DNA of 64,000 nt, taken from Curtobacterium sp. MCSS17_007 (GTDB lineage Bacteria > Actinomycetota > Actinomycetes > Actinomycetales > Microbacteriaceae). Under the pieces are notes generated by a model that did not search any database, was not told where the DNA came from, and worked only from the letters and a program-made list of their open reading frames with translations. Both the position numbers and the translations under genes were made by a program. The stretch is taken from contig NZ_CP126257.1 of assembly GCF_003234175.2 (NCBI RefSeq), forward strand, positions 2,914,001 through 2,978,000, written 5' to 3'. Below are positions 49,325 to 57,417 of the stretch, piece after piece; the stretch's first letter is position 1; the number at the start of each line of letters is the position of its first letter.

Positions 49325-50422
49325 GTGATCACCAAGCGCGTGACGACGCTCGCCGACGGCCGCGAGCTCATCTACTTCGACGACGCCGACACACAGCTGC
49401 CCGCGGAGCGCAGCATCGACCAGCGTGTCCTCGACCCCCGGCCGGAGACGGCACGGATGCGGCAGGACGTCCTGACCGGCGAGTGGGTGTCCATCGCGTC
49501 GAGCCGACAGAACCGCGTGTTCCTGCCGCCGGCCGACCAGGACCCGCTCGCGCCGCAGACCGCCGCGAACCCGTCGGAGATCCCGAGCCGGTACGACGTC
49601 GCGGTGTTCGAGAACCGGTCGCCGTCGTTCGGCCCTCTGCTCGAGGCCGACGACGCCCCGGAGTCGCTCGAGTCGCTCTCCGACGTCGGGCTGAACCGGC
49701 AGCTCCGGAGCGTCGGGCGCTGCGAGGTCGTGTGCTTCTCCCCCGAGACGAGCGGCTCGTTCGCGTCGATCAGCGAGTCGCGGGCCCGCACCGTGGTCGA
49801 GGCCTGGGCGGACCGCACCGCCGCGCTGTCCGCGATGCCCGGCATCCAGCAGGTGTTCCCGTTCGAGAACCGCGGCGAGGCGATCGGCGTCACGCTGCAC
49901 CACCCGCACGGGCAGATCTACTCGTACCCGTACGTCACGCCCCGCACGCAGCGGCTGCTCGCGTCGATCGAGCGCTTCGGGCCGGACCTGTTCGAGCAGC
50001 ACCTCGCGAACGAGCGTGCCTCCGAGCGCGTCGTCCTGCAGGGTGAGCACTTCACCGCCTTCGTGCCGTTCGCCGCGCGCTGGCCCATCGAGATCCACAT
50101 GCTGCCGCACCGGCACGTGCCCGACTTCGCCGGCCTGACCGAGGCCGAGAAGGACGAGCTCGCGCACATGCACCTGCGGCTCACCCGCGGGCTCGACGCG
50201 CTCTACGGCGACCCGACGCCGTACATCGCCGCGTGGCACCAGGCGCCGGTGCACACCGCGCGCGACACCGTACGGCTCATGCTGCAGATCACGTCCCCGC
50301 GTCGCGCGGCGGACAAGCTCAAGTTCCTGGCCGGCAGTGAGGCTGCCATGGGCGCCTGGATCGGGGACCTCGTCCCCGAGAAGGCGGCCGAGTTCATCCG
50401 AGGAGGGATCGAACGCGCATGA
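49325..50422 (+). CDS. galT: Galactose-1-phosphate uridylyltransferase
   Basis: Transfers UMP from UDP-glucose to galactose 1-phosphate. 365 residues; the active-site motif HPHGQIY (nucleophilic His) lies at about residue 195, with IGVTLH before it, and the metal/structural region IHMLPHRHVPD later. LTGEWVSIASSRQNR is the N-terminal substrate site. GTG start. The stop overlaps galK by four bases. Confidence 0.95.
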   Translation: MITKRVTTLADGRELIYFDDADTQLPAERSIDQRVLDPRPETARMRQDVLTGEWVSIASSRQNRVFLPPADQDPLAPQTAANPSEIPSRYDVAVFENRSPSFGPLLEADDAPESLESLSDVGLNRQLRSVGRCEVVCFSPETSGSFASISESRARTVVEAWADRTAALSAMPGIQQVFPFENRGEAIGVTLHHPHGQIYSYPYVTPRTQRLLASIERFGPDLFEQHLANERASERVVLQGEHFTAFVPFAARWPIEIHMLPHRHVPDFAGLTEAEKDELAHMHLRLTRGLDALYGDPTPYIAAWHQAPVHTARDTVRLMLQITSPRRAADKLKFLAGSEAAMGAWIGDLVPEKAAEFIRGGIERA

Positions 50423-51555
50423 CGTTCCAGCAGGTCTACGGGTACGAGCCGACGGTGCGGTACTCCGCTCCCGGTCGCGTCAACCTCATCGGTGAGCACA
50501 CCGACTACAACGACGGCTACGTGCTGCCGTTCGCGATCGACCGTCGCACGGTGGCGTCCATCGCCCAGCGCGACGACCGGTTGATCCGGGTCGCATCGGC
50601 CTTCGAACCGGACGCCGTGCACGAGCTCTCGCTCGACGAGCTGTCGCCCGAGAAGATGGACGGATGGTCGGCGTACGTCTTCGGCATCGCCTGGGCACTC
50701 CGCGAGCAGGCCGGGGCCGACCTGTCCGACAAGACCGGCTTCGACGTCTTCATCGACTCGGACGTACCGGTGGGCGCGGGCCTGTCGTCGAGCGCCGCGA
50801 TCGAGTGCGGCGTCGCGCTCGCCTTCACCGACCTGTGGGAGCTCGGCCTCGACCGCAAGGCCCTGGCGCGCGTCGGTCAGTACTCCGAGAACCACGCCGT
50901 CGGCGCACCGACCGGCATCATGGACCAGTCCGCGTCGCTCCTCGGCGAGCAGGATGCCGTCGTGTTCCTCGACTGCCGCACGCTCGACACCGCGGTGGTC
51001 GACCTGGCGCTCGAGGCGAACGGGCTCGAGGTCCTGGTCATCGACACCCGCGTCGAGCACGCCCACGCGACGGGCGGCTACAAGGCCCGTCGTGAATCGT
51101 GCGAGCGCGGCGCGGCGGCGATGGGCGTCGAGGCGCTGCGCGACGTGAGCGTCGAGGACCTGCCCCGCGCGCAGGAACTGCTCGACGACGAGACCTTCCG
51201 GCGCGTTCGGCACATCGTCACCGAGGACCAGCGCGTCCTCGACACCGTCCGTACGCTCCGCGAGCAGGGCCCGCGCGCGATCGGTGAGCTGCTCGTCGCA
51301 TCGCACGCGTCGATGCGCGACGACTTCGAGATCTCGGTGCCGGAGCTCGACCTGGCGGTCGACACGGCGATGGCGAACGGCGCGGTCGGCGCACGCATGA
51401 CCGGTGGCGGCTTCGGTGGTGCAGCGATCGCGCTGGTCGACCGGGAGGCCCGTGGCGCGATCACGGACGCCGTCACGTCCGCCTTCGCCGCCGCCGGGTA
51501 CCGCGAGCCGACGGTCTTCACGGTGCACGCCGCGCAGGGCGCTCGGCGCGACTGA
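50419..51555 (+). CDS. galK: Galactokinase
   Basis: GHMP kinase of 378 residues that phosphorylates galactose at O1. Diagnostic motifs: PGRVNLIGEHTDYNDGYVLP (substrate site), VGAGLSSSAAIECG (ATP loop), and GARMTGGGFGGAAIALV. VLVIDTRVEHAHATGGY carries the catalytic Asp region. Coupled to galT. No galE is present in the window, so the Leloir pathway is completed elsewhere. A hairpin follows at 51593. Confidence 0.96.
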   Translation: MTFQQVYGYEPTVRYSAPGRVNLIGEHTDYNDGYVLPFAIDRRTVASIAQRDDRLIRVASAFEPDAVHELSLDELSPEKMDGWSAYVFGIAWALREQAGADLSDKTGFDVFIDSDVPVGAGLSSSAAIECGVALAFTDLWELGLDRKALARVGQYSENHAVGAPTGIMDQSASLLGEQDAVVFLDCRTLDTAVVDLALEANGLEVLVIDTRVEHAHATGGYKARRESCERGAAAMGVEALRDVSVEDLPRAQELLDDETFRRVRHIVTEDQRVLDTVRTLREQGPRAIGELLVASHASMRDDFEISVPELDLAVDTAMANGAVGARMTGGGFGGAAIALVDREARGAITDAVTSAFAAAGYREPTVFTVHAAQGARRD

Positions 51556-51592
51556 CGCGCTGCGCGCCCGCATCGCGCTGCAAACCACGTTC

Positions 51593-51631
51593 CCGACGTC
51601 GAACCAGCCCGCTCGGCTGATTCGACGTCGG
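51593..51631 (+). terminator. Hairpin after galK
   Basis: CCGACGTCGAACCAGCC (51593-51609) and GGCTGATTCGACGTCGG (51615-51631) pair with one mismatch around CGCTC. A third copy of TGGTTCGACG follows at 51638. Likely terminator for galTK. Confidence 0.75.
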
Positions 51632-51681
51632 TCGCCTGGTTCGACGACTGCAGGCGGGCGTCGGAGCGACCGGGTGGCCGA

Positions 51682-52131
51682 TCAGCCGATGGAGTCGGCG
51701 TACCGCGTCGTCTCGACGACGTTCCCGAGCACGAACGGGTGCGCCTGACCGTGCTCGACCGCCCACTGCACCCACGTCATCTGAACGGGCATCAGCAGCC
51801 AGACGACCACGGTGAGGCCGAGCACCCCGGCGAGGGCGAGCCCCATCACGGTGTGCTCGTCGAACCGGCTCGCGCCCCGGCGGGCGACCGCGACGAGGAA
51901 CCCGCCGACGGCGACCGCCACGGTCAGGAGCGTCGTCCCGAGCGCCGGTGACGACCGGAAGTCGAACTCCTGACCGGCGTGGAAGAACGTCGTGCTCCAC
52001 GTCGAGCCGGGCTGCTGGACCAGGATGCAGAGCGCCACGATGACGACCAGCCAGCGGGCGTCCTTCGTGAACTGCGACGGCTCCGGCCGTGGTCGCAGCA
52101 CCGGTTCGGTCAGTTCTCCCGCATCCCCCAT
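51682..52131 (-). CDS. Membrane protein, three helices
   Basis: 149 residues: a Pro-rich start (TEPVLRPRPEPSQFTK), helices WLVVIVALCILVQQP, LGTTLLTVAVAVGGFLVAVA and VMGLALAGVLGLTVVVWLL, and a polar end. An outer loop holds WSTTFFHAGQEFDFRSS. Unrecognised. The start resembles that of the 97-residue protein at 9934 (TEPV followed by a Pro-rich stretch), but the helices do not align clearly. Confidence 0.65.
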   Translation of the reverse strand: MGDAGELTEPVLRPRPEPSQFTKDARWLVVIVALCILVQQPGSTWSTTFFHAGQEFDFRSSPALGTTLLTVAVAVGGFLVAVARRGASRFDEHTVMGLALAGVLGLTVVVWLLMPVQMTWVQWAVEHGQAHPFVLGNVVETTRYADSIG

Positions 52132-52152
52132 GCGGTGACCGTAGCACCGCGG

Positions 52153-52184
52153 GGAGGCGCGTGGCGGGGGTGATCCGCGCCTCC
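52153..52184. repeat. Hairpin sharing GGGAGGCGCGTGGCGG with 14073
   Basis: GGAGGCGCG (52153-52161) pairs with 52176-52184. The left arm and loop, GGGAGGCGCGTGGCGG, repeat the sequence at 14073-14089. Followed by CAGG to give GCGCCTCCAG, the reverse of the recurring gene-end motif. Confidence 0.65.
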
Positions 52185-52210
52185 AGGCCGGGCTGGTGGC
52201 GACCACAACC

Positions 52211-52259
52211 CGAAAGCGACAGACCGCCGCGAACGGACCGCGGCGATCTGTCGCTTTCG
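52211..52259. repeat. Intergenic hairpin, family shared with 6319
   Basis: CGAAAGCGACAGA (52211-52223) pairs exactly with 52247-52259, with an inner GCCGCG/CGCGGC stem. The core matches the 6319 hairpin. It lies 54 bases beyond the folD stop on the minus strand. Confidence 0.75.
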
Positions 52260-52313
52260 CGGAGGGAACGCTGACCGGCACAGCCCGCGCAGCCCGCGGC
52301 AGCGACCGCCCGC

Positions 52314-53237
52314 TCAGCGCAGGTGGCGCTCGGCGGCCTCGACGACGTTCTTCATGAGCATCGCGCGGGTCATCGGGCCGACACCGCCCGGCGTCGGCGA
52401 CAGGAACCCTGCGACCGACGCGACCGCGGGGTCGACGTCTCCGCGGAGCCTCGCCTTGCCGGTCGACTCGTCCACGATCCGGCTGATGCCCACGTCGATG
52501 ACCGCGGCTCCGGGCTCGACCCAGTCCGGCTGCACGAGCCCGGCGACCCCGGCCGCGGCGACGATGATGTCGGCACGCCGGCACTCGGCGGCGACGTCCT
52601 CGGTCAGGGAGTGCGTCAGCGTCGCCGTCGCCTCGAGCCGGGTGAGCAGCAGTCCGAGCGGACGACCGACCGTCAGACCCTGGCCGATGATCGTGACGTG
52701 CTGCCCGCGGATCGGGACGTCGTAGGCCTCGAGCATCGCGACGATGCCACGCGGCGTGCACGGCAGCGGGGCGTCGATCGCGCCGGCGCCGCCGGGGACG
52801 GCGAGCACGAGCTCACCGAGGTTGGTCGGGTGCAGGCCGTCGGCGTCCTTCGCCGGGTTCATCAGCTCGAGCATCGGGATCGGGTCGATTCCCTGCGGCA
52901 GCGGGAGCTGCACGATGAACGCGGTGACCCGAGGGTCGTCGTTCATCTGCAGGATCGCTCCGCGGATGTCGGCGGCGGACGCCGACTCCGGCAGGTCGAT
53001 GCGGACCGAGTCGAGCCCGATCTGCGCCGAGTCCTTGTGCTTGCCGGCGACGTACGACACCGAACCCGGGTTCTGGCCGACCATGATCGTGCCCAGCCCG
53101 GGCCGGAAGCCGTGGTCGTGCAGGCGGTCGATGCGGACCTTCAGGTCGTCGAGCGTGCGCGCGGCGAGGGCGGTGCCGTCGATGCGGACGGCACTGCCCT
53201 CACCCGCCCAACGCTCACGAGGGAGCGCGGCGCTCAC
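52314..53237 (-). CDS. folD: Methylenetetrahydrofolate dehydrogenase/cyclohydrolase
   Basis: Bifunctional folate enzyme of 307 residues. Substrate site with catalytic Lys: [25 protein letters not shown] and [10 protein letters not shown] are the second family signature; the Rossmann region reads [18 protein letters not shown], and [14 protein letters not shown] closes the active site. GTG at 53237 overlaps the glyA stop (GTGA), so the N-terminus may be a little shorter in reality ([11 protein letters not shown] aligns to the family start). Second gene of the riboswitch-controlled glyA-folD operon. Confidence 0.94.
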   Translation of the reverse strand: MSAALPRERWAGEGSAVRIDGTALAARTLDDLKVRIDRLHDHGFRPGLGTIMVGQNPGSVSYVAGKHKDSAQIGLDSVRIDLPESASAADIRGAILQMNDDPRVTAFIVQLPLPQGIDPIPMLELMNPAKDADGLHPTNLGELVLAVPGGAGAIDAPLPCTPRGIVAMLEAYDVPIRGQHVTIIGQGLTVGRPLGLLLTRLEATATLTHSLTEDVAAECRRADIIVAAAGVAGLVQPDWVEPGAAVIDVGISRIVDESTGKARLRGDVDPAVASVAGFLSPTPGGVGPMTRAMLMKNVVEAAERHLR

Positions 53238-54523
53238 GCGTAGAGCGGGAACGCGTCGGTCAGGGCCTTCACCCGCGCCGAGAGCGCTTCGATGTCCGGG
53301 TTCGGCATGAGGGTCAGCGCGATGATGTCCGCCACCTCGGTGAACTCGGCGTCGCCGAAGCCGCGGGTCGCCAGCGCCGGGGTGCCGATGCGGACACCCG
53401 AGGTGACCATCGGCGGGCGCGGGTCGAAGGGCACGGAGTTGCGGTTCACGGTGATGCCGACCTCGTGCAGCAGGTCTTCTGCCTGCTTGCCGTCGACCTC
53501 GGACTCGCGCAGGTCGACGAGCACCAGGTGCACGTCGGTACCGCCGGTGAGGACGTCGATGCCCGCTGCCCTCGCGTCGTCCTGCGTGAGCCGGTCCGCC
53601 AGCAGACGAGCACCGCGGAGCGTGCGCTCCTGGCGGTCCTTGAACTCAGGCTGGCTCGCGAGCAGGAACGCGGTCGCCTTCGCGGCGATCACGTGCATGA
53701 GGGGACCGCCCTGCTGCCCCGGGAACACCGCGGAGTTCAGCTTCTTGAAGAGCGACTCCTCGTTGGACAGGATGATGCCCGAGCGGGGACCTGCGAGCGT
53801 CTTGTGCACCGTCGACGAGACGACGTGTGCGTGCGGGAGGGGCGACGGGTGCAGGCCCGCGGCGACGAGACCGGCGAAGTGCGCCATGTCCACCCAGAGC
53901 GTCGCGCCGACCTCGTCGGCGATCTCGCGGAACTTCGCGAAGTCGAGCTGCCGGGGGTACGCCGACCACCCGGCGATGAGGACCTTCGGCTGGTGCTCGA
54001 TCGCCTTCGCGCGGATGTCGTCGTAGTCGACCTCGAAGGTCTCCGGGTCGACGCCGTAGGACACGGCGTTGTAGATGCGGCCGGAGAAGTTGAGCTTCAT
54101 GCCGTGGGTCAGGTGACCGCCGTGGGCGAGCTCGAGGCCCAGGATGGTGTCCCCGGCGGAGGCGATGGCGTGCAGGACCGCGGCGTTCGCGCTGGCGCCG
54201 GAGTGCGGCTGCACGTTCGCGTACGCGGCACCGAAGAGGGCCTTCGCGCGGTCGATGGCGAGCTGCTCGGCGATGTCGACGAACTCGCAGCCGCCGTAGT
54301 AGCGCTTGCCCGGGTAGCCCTCGGCGTACTTGTTCGTGAGCACCGAGCCCTGCGACTCGAGCACGGCACGCGGGACGAAGTTCTCGGACGCGATCATCTC
54401 GAGGGTGTCGCGCTGACGGCCGAGCTCCTGCTCGAGGACCTTCGCGATCTCGGGGTCGACCGCGCTGAGCGGGGCGTTGAAGCTGGACTGCGTGGACGCA
54501 GCGGGCAGATCGGTGATGGACAC
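53234..54523 (-). CDS. glyA: Serine hydroxymethyltransferase
   Basis: PLP enzyme converting serine and tetrahydrofolate to glycine and methylene-THF. The 429 residues contain [68 protein letters not shown], and the PLP-lysine motif [18 protein letters not shown] start with AGGAGT upstream. The ZTP riboswitch at 54576-54660 precedes it on the same strand. FolD, which follows, uses its product. Confidence 0.96.
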   Translation of the reverse strand: MSITDLPAASTQSSFNAPLSAVDPEIAKVLEQELGRQRDTLEMIASENFVPRAVLESQGSVLTNKYAEGYPGKRYYGGCEFVDIAEQLAIDRAKALFGAAYANVQPHSGASANAAVLHAIASAGDTILGLELAHGGHLTHGMKLNFSGRIYNAVSYGVDPETFEVDYDDIRAKAIEHQPKVLIAGWSAYPRQLDFAKFREIADEVGATLWVDMAHFAGLVAAGLHPSPLPHAHVVSSTVHKTLAGPRSGIILSNEESLFKKLNSAVFPGQQGGPLMHVIAAKATAFLLASQPEFKDRQERTLRGARLLADRLTQDDARAAGIDVLTGGTDVHLVLVDLRESEVDGKQAEDLLHEVGITVNRNSVPFDPRPPMVTSGVRIGTPALATRGFGDAEFTEVADIIALTLMPNPDIEALSARVKALTDAFPLYA

Positions 54524-54575
54524 GGGACTCCTCGTTGTCTGATCGCCGCGCGGACGCGACGAGGTGGACGGGTGG

Positions 54576-54660
54576 GCGCGGCCCAGGCGTACGGCCGCGC
54601 TCCGTGTCAGGTGTCGCTCCCCGATGGTGACCCATCCAACGCCAGTCGCGACCCCTCGAT
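54576..54660 (-). ncRNA. ZTP (pfl) riboswitch controlling glyA-folD
   Basis: Read on the minus strand: GGGGTCGCGACTGGCG, then a hairpin GATGGGTCACCATC, then GGGGAGCGAC, a linker, and a final stem GCGCGGCC/GGCCGCGC whose loop is GTACGCCTG. The conserved pfl elements (GGUCGYGACUGGCG, CGGGGAGCGAC and the distal CCGCCUGGGC-like loop) are all there in the right order. It senses the purine intermediate ZTP/ZMP, which accumulates when 10-formyl-THF is short, and turns on one-carbon genes. About 52 bases separate it from the glyA start. Confidence 0.88.
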
Positions 54661-54722
54661 CGTACCGAGCGGGCACGTTCGTGTCACCCTGGGGGCATGC
54701 ACCCGAGCAGCCACGTCGACGC

Positions 54723-55022
54723 ATGACACTGATCAGCCCCGACGTCGACGAGCGCACCGACCTGCGCGCCCGACCCGACGTGCCGTGGGTCACCGTGGTC
54801 TGGGACGACCCGGTGAACCTCATGTCCTACGTGACCTACGTCTTCCAGAGCTACTTCGGCTTCTCGCACGCCCGCGCCGAGCGGCTCATGCGCCAGGTGC
54901 ACGACGACGGTCGGGCGATCGTCGCGACCGGCGCCCGCGAGGCCATGGAGCGCCACGTCGAGGCCATGCACGGCTACGGCCTGCAGGCGACGGTCGACCG
55001 CGCGGCCGGACCGGACGCGTGA
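54723..55022 (+). CDS. clpS: ATP-dependent Clp protease adaptor ClpS
   Basis: 99 residues; recognises N-degron substrates and hands them to ClpC/ClpA. The core [20 protein letters not shown] and the later [21 protein letters not shown] are family hallmarks; the substrate pocket uses the DDPVN Asn. ATG at 54723. Its stop overlaps the next gene's GTG, the usual actinobacterial clpS-DUF2017 pair. Confidence 0.95.
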   Translation: MTLISPDVDERTDLRARPDVPWVTVVWDDPVNLMSYVTYVFQSYFGFSHARAERLMRQVHDDGRAIVATGAREAMERHVEAMHGYGLQATVDRAAGPDA

Positions 55023-55495
55023 TCCCCTTCGTCCGCCGCCCCGACGGCGTCCACCTCACGATGTCCGAGGGCGAGCGTTCCGTCCTCGCGTCGCTCACCG
55101 GACAACTGCAGCAGGTGCTCGGCGGGGACCTGTCCGACGACCCCGTCGCCGCGCGGATGTTCCCGGACGCGTACCCGTCCGACGTCGAGGCGAGCGAGGA
55201 GTTCCGCCGCTACACGCAGGCGGACCTGCTCGCGCAGAAGTCCGCGAACGCCGACGTCGTCCACGGCTGGCTGACGGGCGCGCGGGACGGCGCCCTCACC
55301 CCGCAGGACGAGCAGGCGTGGCTCCGGGGCCTGACCGACCTGCGCCTGACCATCGCGGAGCGGCTCGGCATCACCGACGCCGCGTCCGAGGAGGCCTCGT
55401 CCGCCGGGGACGCCGGCCTCGGCCTGCGCGACGTCTACGACTGGATCGGGTACGTGCAGGAACACCTGGTCACGACCCTCACCACGGCGGGCTGA
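55019..55495 (+). CDS. DUF2017 family protein
   Basis: 158 residues from GTG, overlapping clpS by four bases (GTGA). VRRPDGVHLTMSEGERSVLASL begins the domain; later ARMFPDAYPSDVEASEEFRRY and DVYDWIGYVQEHLV. This family is regularly found behind clpS in actinobacteria; its role is not known, though co-translation suggests a link with proteolysis. Confidence 0.88.
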   Translation: MIPFVRRPDGVHLTMSEGERSVLASLTGQLQQVLGGDLSDDPVAARMFPDAYPSDVEASEEFRRYTQADLLAQKSANADVVHGWLTGARDGALTPQDEQAWLRGLTDLRLTIAERLGITDAASEEASSAGDAGLGLRDVYDWIGYVQEHLVTTLTTAG

Positions 55496-55530
55496 CGGCA
55501 CGGCCGGGAGGCACGGCGCAGTCCGCCGTG

Positions 55531-56409
55531 TCAGCCCCGGCCCGTCAGCTGCTCACGGTGGTCGCGTGCCCAGTCCGCCAGGGACCGCGGCGGCCGCCCG
55601 GTGATCCGGGCCACGTCGTCGCTCATGACGTCGACGTCGTCGAGTCCCCGGCGGAGCACCCGTCCGAACTGCTGCCGGAGCCCCTCCGCCTGCCACGCCG
55701 GGACACCGCCGGCGCGGACGACGGCCCGGTACACCCGGCTCGGCAGGTGCACGGGCCGCACGCGGCGTCCGAGCCCCGACGAGAGGCCGGCCGCGATCCC
55801 TCGGGCGTCGAGTGCGTCCGGACCGGTGAGCACGGGCTCGGTGCCGTCGTGCCCGTCCTCGGTCAGCACCGCGGCTGCGGTCCGAGCGATGTCGGCGGTG
55901 TCGATCCAGCCCGCTCGGCCACGACCGGTGGTGTGCGGGAACCACCCGCGGCGGATCGCCGGAGCCGAGGGCAGCAGGTTCGTCATGAACGCCGACGGGT
56001 GCAGGATCGTCCACGCGAGCCCGCTCTCCCGCAGGATCCGGTCGGTCCGCCAGGCCGCCGCGGCCCACGGCATGGGCGAGTGCTCCGCCGCGTCCCCGCC
56101 GGACAGGTGCACCACCCGCGGTACACCGGCTCGCTGTGCGGCGCGGACCCCGGTCTCGCCCTGCTCCGCCTGCCGCTCGCTGACCGGCGTGACGAGGAAG
56201 AAACGGCCCACGCCGTCGAGGGCGCGGGTCAGGGCATCGAGGTCGTCGAGGTCCGCGAGCCGCGCGTCGATGCCCCGAGCACGGAGCCGCTCGGCCTGGT
56301 CGGGACGACGGACGACGGCGCGCACCGGTGCGCCGGCGTCGTGCAGCAGCTCGAGCGTCTTGCCACCGACGTCGCCGGTGACGCCCGTGATCGCGATCGT
56401 GTCGGTCAT
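55531..56409 (-). CDS. NmrA-like NAD(P)-binding oxidoreductase
   Basis: 292 residues. Rossmann motif TDTIAITGVTGDVGGKTLEL at the start (GxxGxxG), then VRAVVRRPDQAERLRARG (NADP-type Arg), LDGVGRFFLVTP, and VVHLSGGDAAEH; the pattern is that of NmrA/azoreductase-like atypical short-chain dehydrogenases. It is divergent from the first MarR gene across 61 bases that include TTTCCTGTTTC direct repeats, so that MarR protein probably controls it. Substrate unknown. Confidence 0.82.
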   Translation of the reverse strand: MTDTIAITGVTGDVGGKTLELLHDAGAPVRAVVRRPDQAERLRARGIDARLADLDDLDALTRALDGVGRFFLVTPVSERQAEQGETGVRAAQRAGVPRVVHLSGGDAAEHSPMPWAAAAWRTDRILRESGLAWTILHPSAFMTNLLPSAPAIRRGWFPHTTGRGRAGWIDTADIARTAAAVLTEDGHDGTEPVLTGPDALDARGIAAGLSSGLGRRVRPVHLPSRVYRAVVRAGGVPAWQAEGLRQQFGRVLRRGLDDVDVMSDDVARITGRPPRSLADWARDHREQLTGRG

Positions 56410-56470
56410 GGTGACCCCTCCTTCGGTATCAGTTTCCTGTTTCTTGACGTTACGCCGGTAGGATCGGGCC

Positions 56471-56929
56471 GTGCCCAGCGACTTCTCGGTGACCGGCGAC
56501 GACGTCGATTCCGTCGCCGCATGGACGGTGATCCGCGCCGCACGGGAACTGGCCCGGCGCCTCGCCGAGGAGCTCGCGCCACTCGACCTCACGCCCGTCG
56601 AGTTCGGGGCGCTCGTGCAACTCGCGTCCGGCGGCGAGCGGAACCAGGCCGAACTCGCGAGAGCCGTCGGCGTCCGCCCGCAGAGCATGGCCGCACTGAT
56701 GGGCGGGCTCGAGACGCGGGGGCTCGTCGAGCGGGGCGCCGCACCGGGGCGGGGACGGGCCTCCCGGCTGCGCCTGACGCGGGACGGACGGGAGCTGCTG
56801 GCCGATGCGTGGCCGCGCGTCCGGGTGAGCAACGCCTGGTTCGGCGACGACGTGGACGGACTCGTGGCCGCACTGCGACCGTTCACGACGGACGGCTCCA
56901 TCAACGCCGCCGTGGACGGCGTCGTCTGA
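56471..56929 (+). CDS. MarR-family regulator, probable repressor of the NmrA-like gene
   Basis: 152 residues with the winged helix LTPVEFGALVQLASGGERNQ, AELARAVGVRPQSMAALM (recognition helix) and LVERGAAPGRGRASRLRLTRDG (wing). GTG start at 56471. The C-terminal region is short. Divergent from the reductase gene and followed 48 bases on by a second MarR gene with its own promoter. Confidence 0.85.
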   Translation: MPSDFSVTGDDVDSVAAWTVIRAARELARRLAEELAPLDLTPVEFGALVQLASGGERNQAELARAVGVRPQSMAALMGGLETRGLVERGAAPGRGRASRLRLTRDGRELLADAWPRVRVSNAWFGDDVDGLVAALRPFTTDGSINAAVDGVV

Positions 56930-56942
56930 TCAGAAGGTGATC

Positions 56943-56971
56943 TTGCAAGGTGTCCTGTTGAGTCGTACTGT
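56943..56971 (+). promoter_or_regulatory. Strong promoter of the second MarR gene; leaderless mRNA likely
   Basis: TTGCAA (56943-56948), 17 bases, TACTGT (56966-56971). The GTG start is at 56978, where transcription would begin, and there is no ribosome site, so translation is probably leaderless. A CTTGCAAG palindrome overlaps the -35 and may be the operator. Confidence 0.7.
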
Positions 56972-56977
56972 TCCACC

Positions 56978-57397
56978 GTGGAACCGATCGACACACTCGC
57001 GGATGACCTGCTGACCCTGCACGGTCGCATCCGCCGCACGCTGCTCGCCGGCAAGACCGACGAGGTCACCGCGTCCCAGACCGCCGCGCTCGGTCGACTC
57101 CTCCGACACGGCGAGAGCACCGTCGCCGATCTCGCGCGCGCCGAGGGCGTCCGCCCGCAGTCGATGGGGGCGACCGTGCAGGCGCTCGTCGATCTCGGGC
57201 TCGTCGAACGCCGCCCGGACCCCGCTGACGGCCGCCGCACACTCGTCCGCGCCACCGACGCAGGGTCCCGCGCGCGCCAGGACGCGTGGACCACCCGTAC
57301 GCGCGTGCTCGCCGACCGGCTCGCGACCCTGCCCGAGTCCGACCGCGCGACCGTGGCGCGGGCCGTCGCGATCCTCGCACCCCTCACCGAAGCCTGA
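56978..57397 (+). CDS. MarR-family regulator controlling an MFS exporter
   Basis: 139 residues: SQTAALGRLLRHGESTVADLARAEGVRPQSMGATVQALVDLGLVE (cited in parts: ADLARAEGVRPQSM is the recognition region) and RRPDPADGRRTLVRATDAG as the wing. It shares GVRPQSM with the MarR protein before it, so the two are probably old paralogues. The stop lies 20 bases before the exporter, as in classical self-regulated efflux pairs. Confidence 0.86.
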   Translation: MEPIDTLADDLLTLHGRIRRTLLAGKTDEVTASQTAALGRLLRHGESTVADLARAEGVRPQSMGATVQALVDLGLVERRPDPADGRRTLVRATDAGSRARQDAWTTRTRVLADRLATLPESDRATVARAVAILAPLTEA

Positions 57398-57417
57398 CCC
57401 GCGGAAGAAGCGCCACC

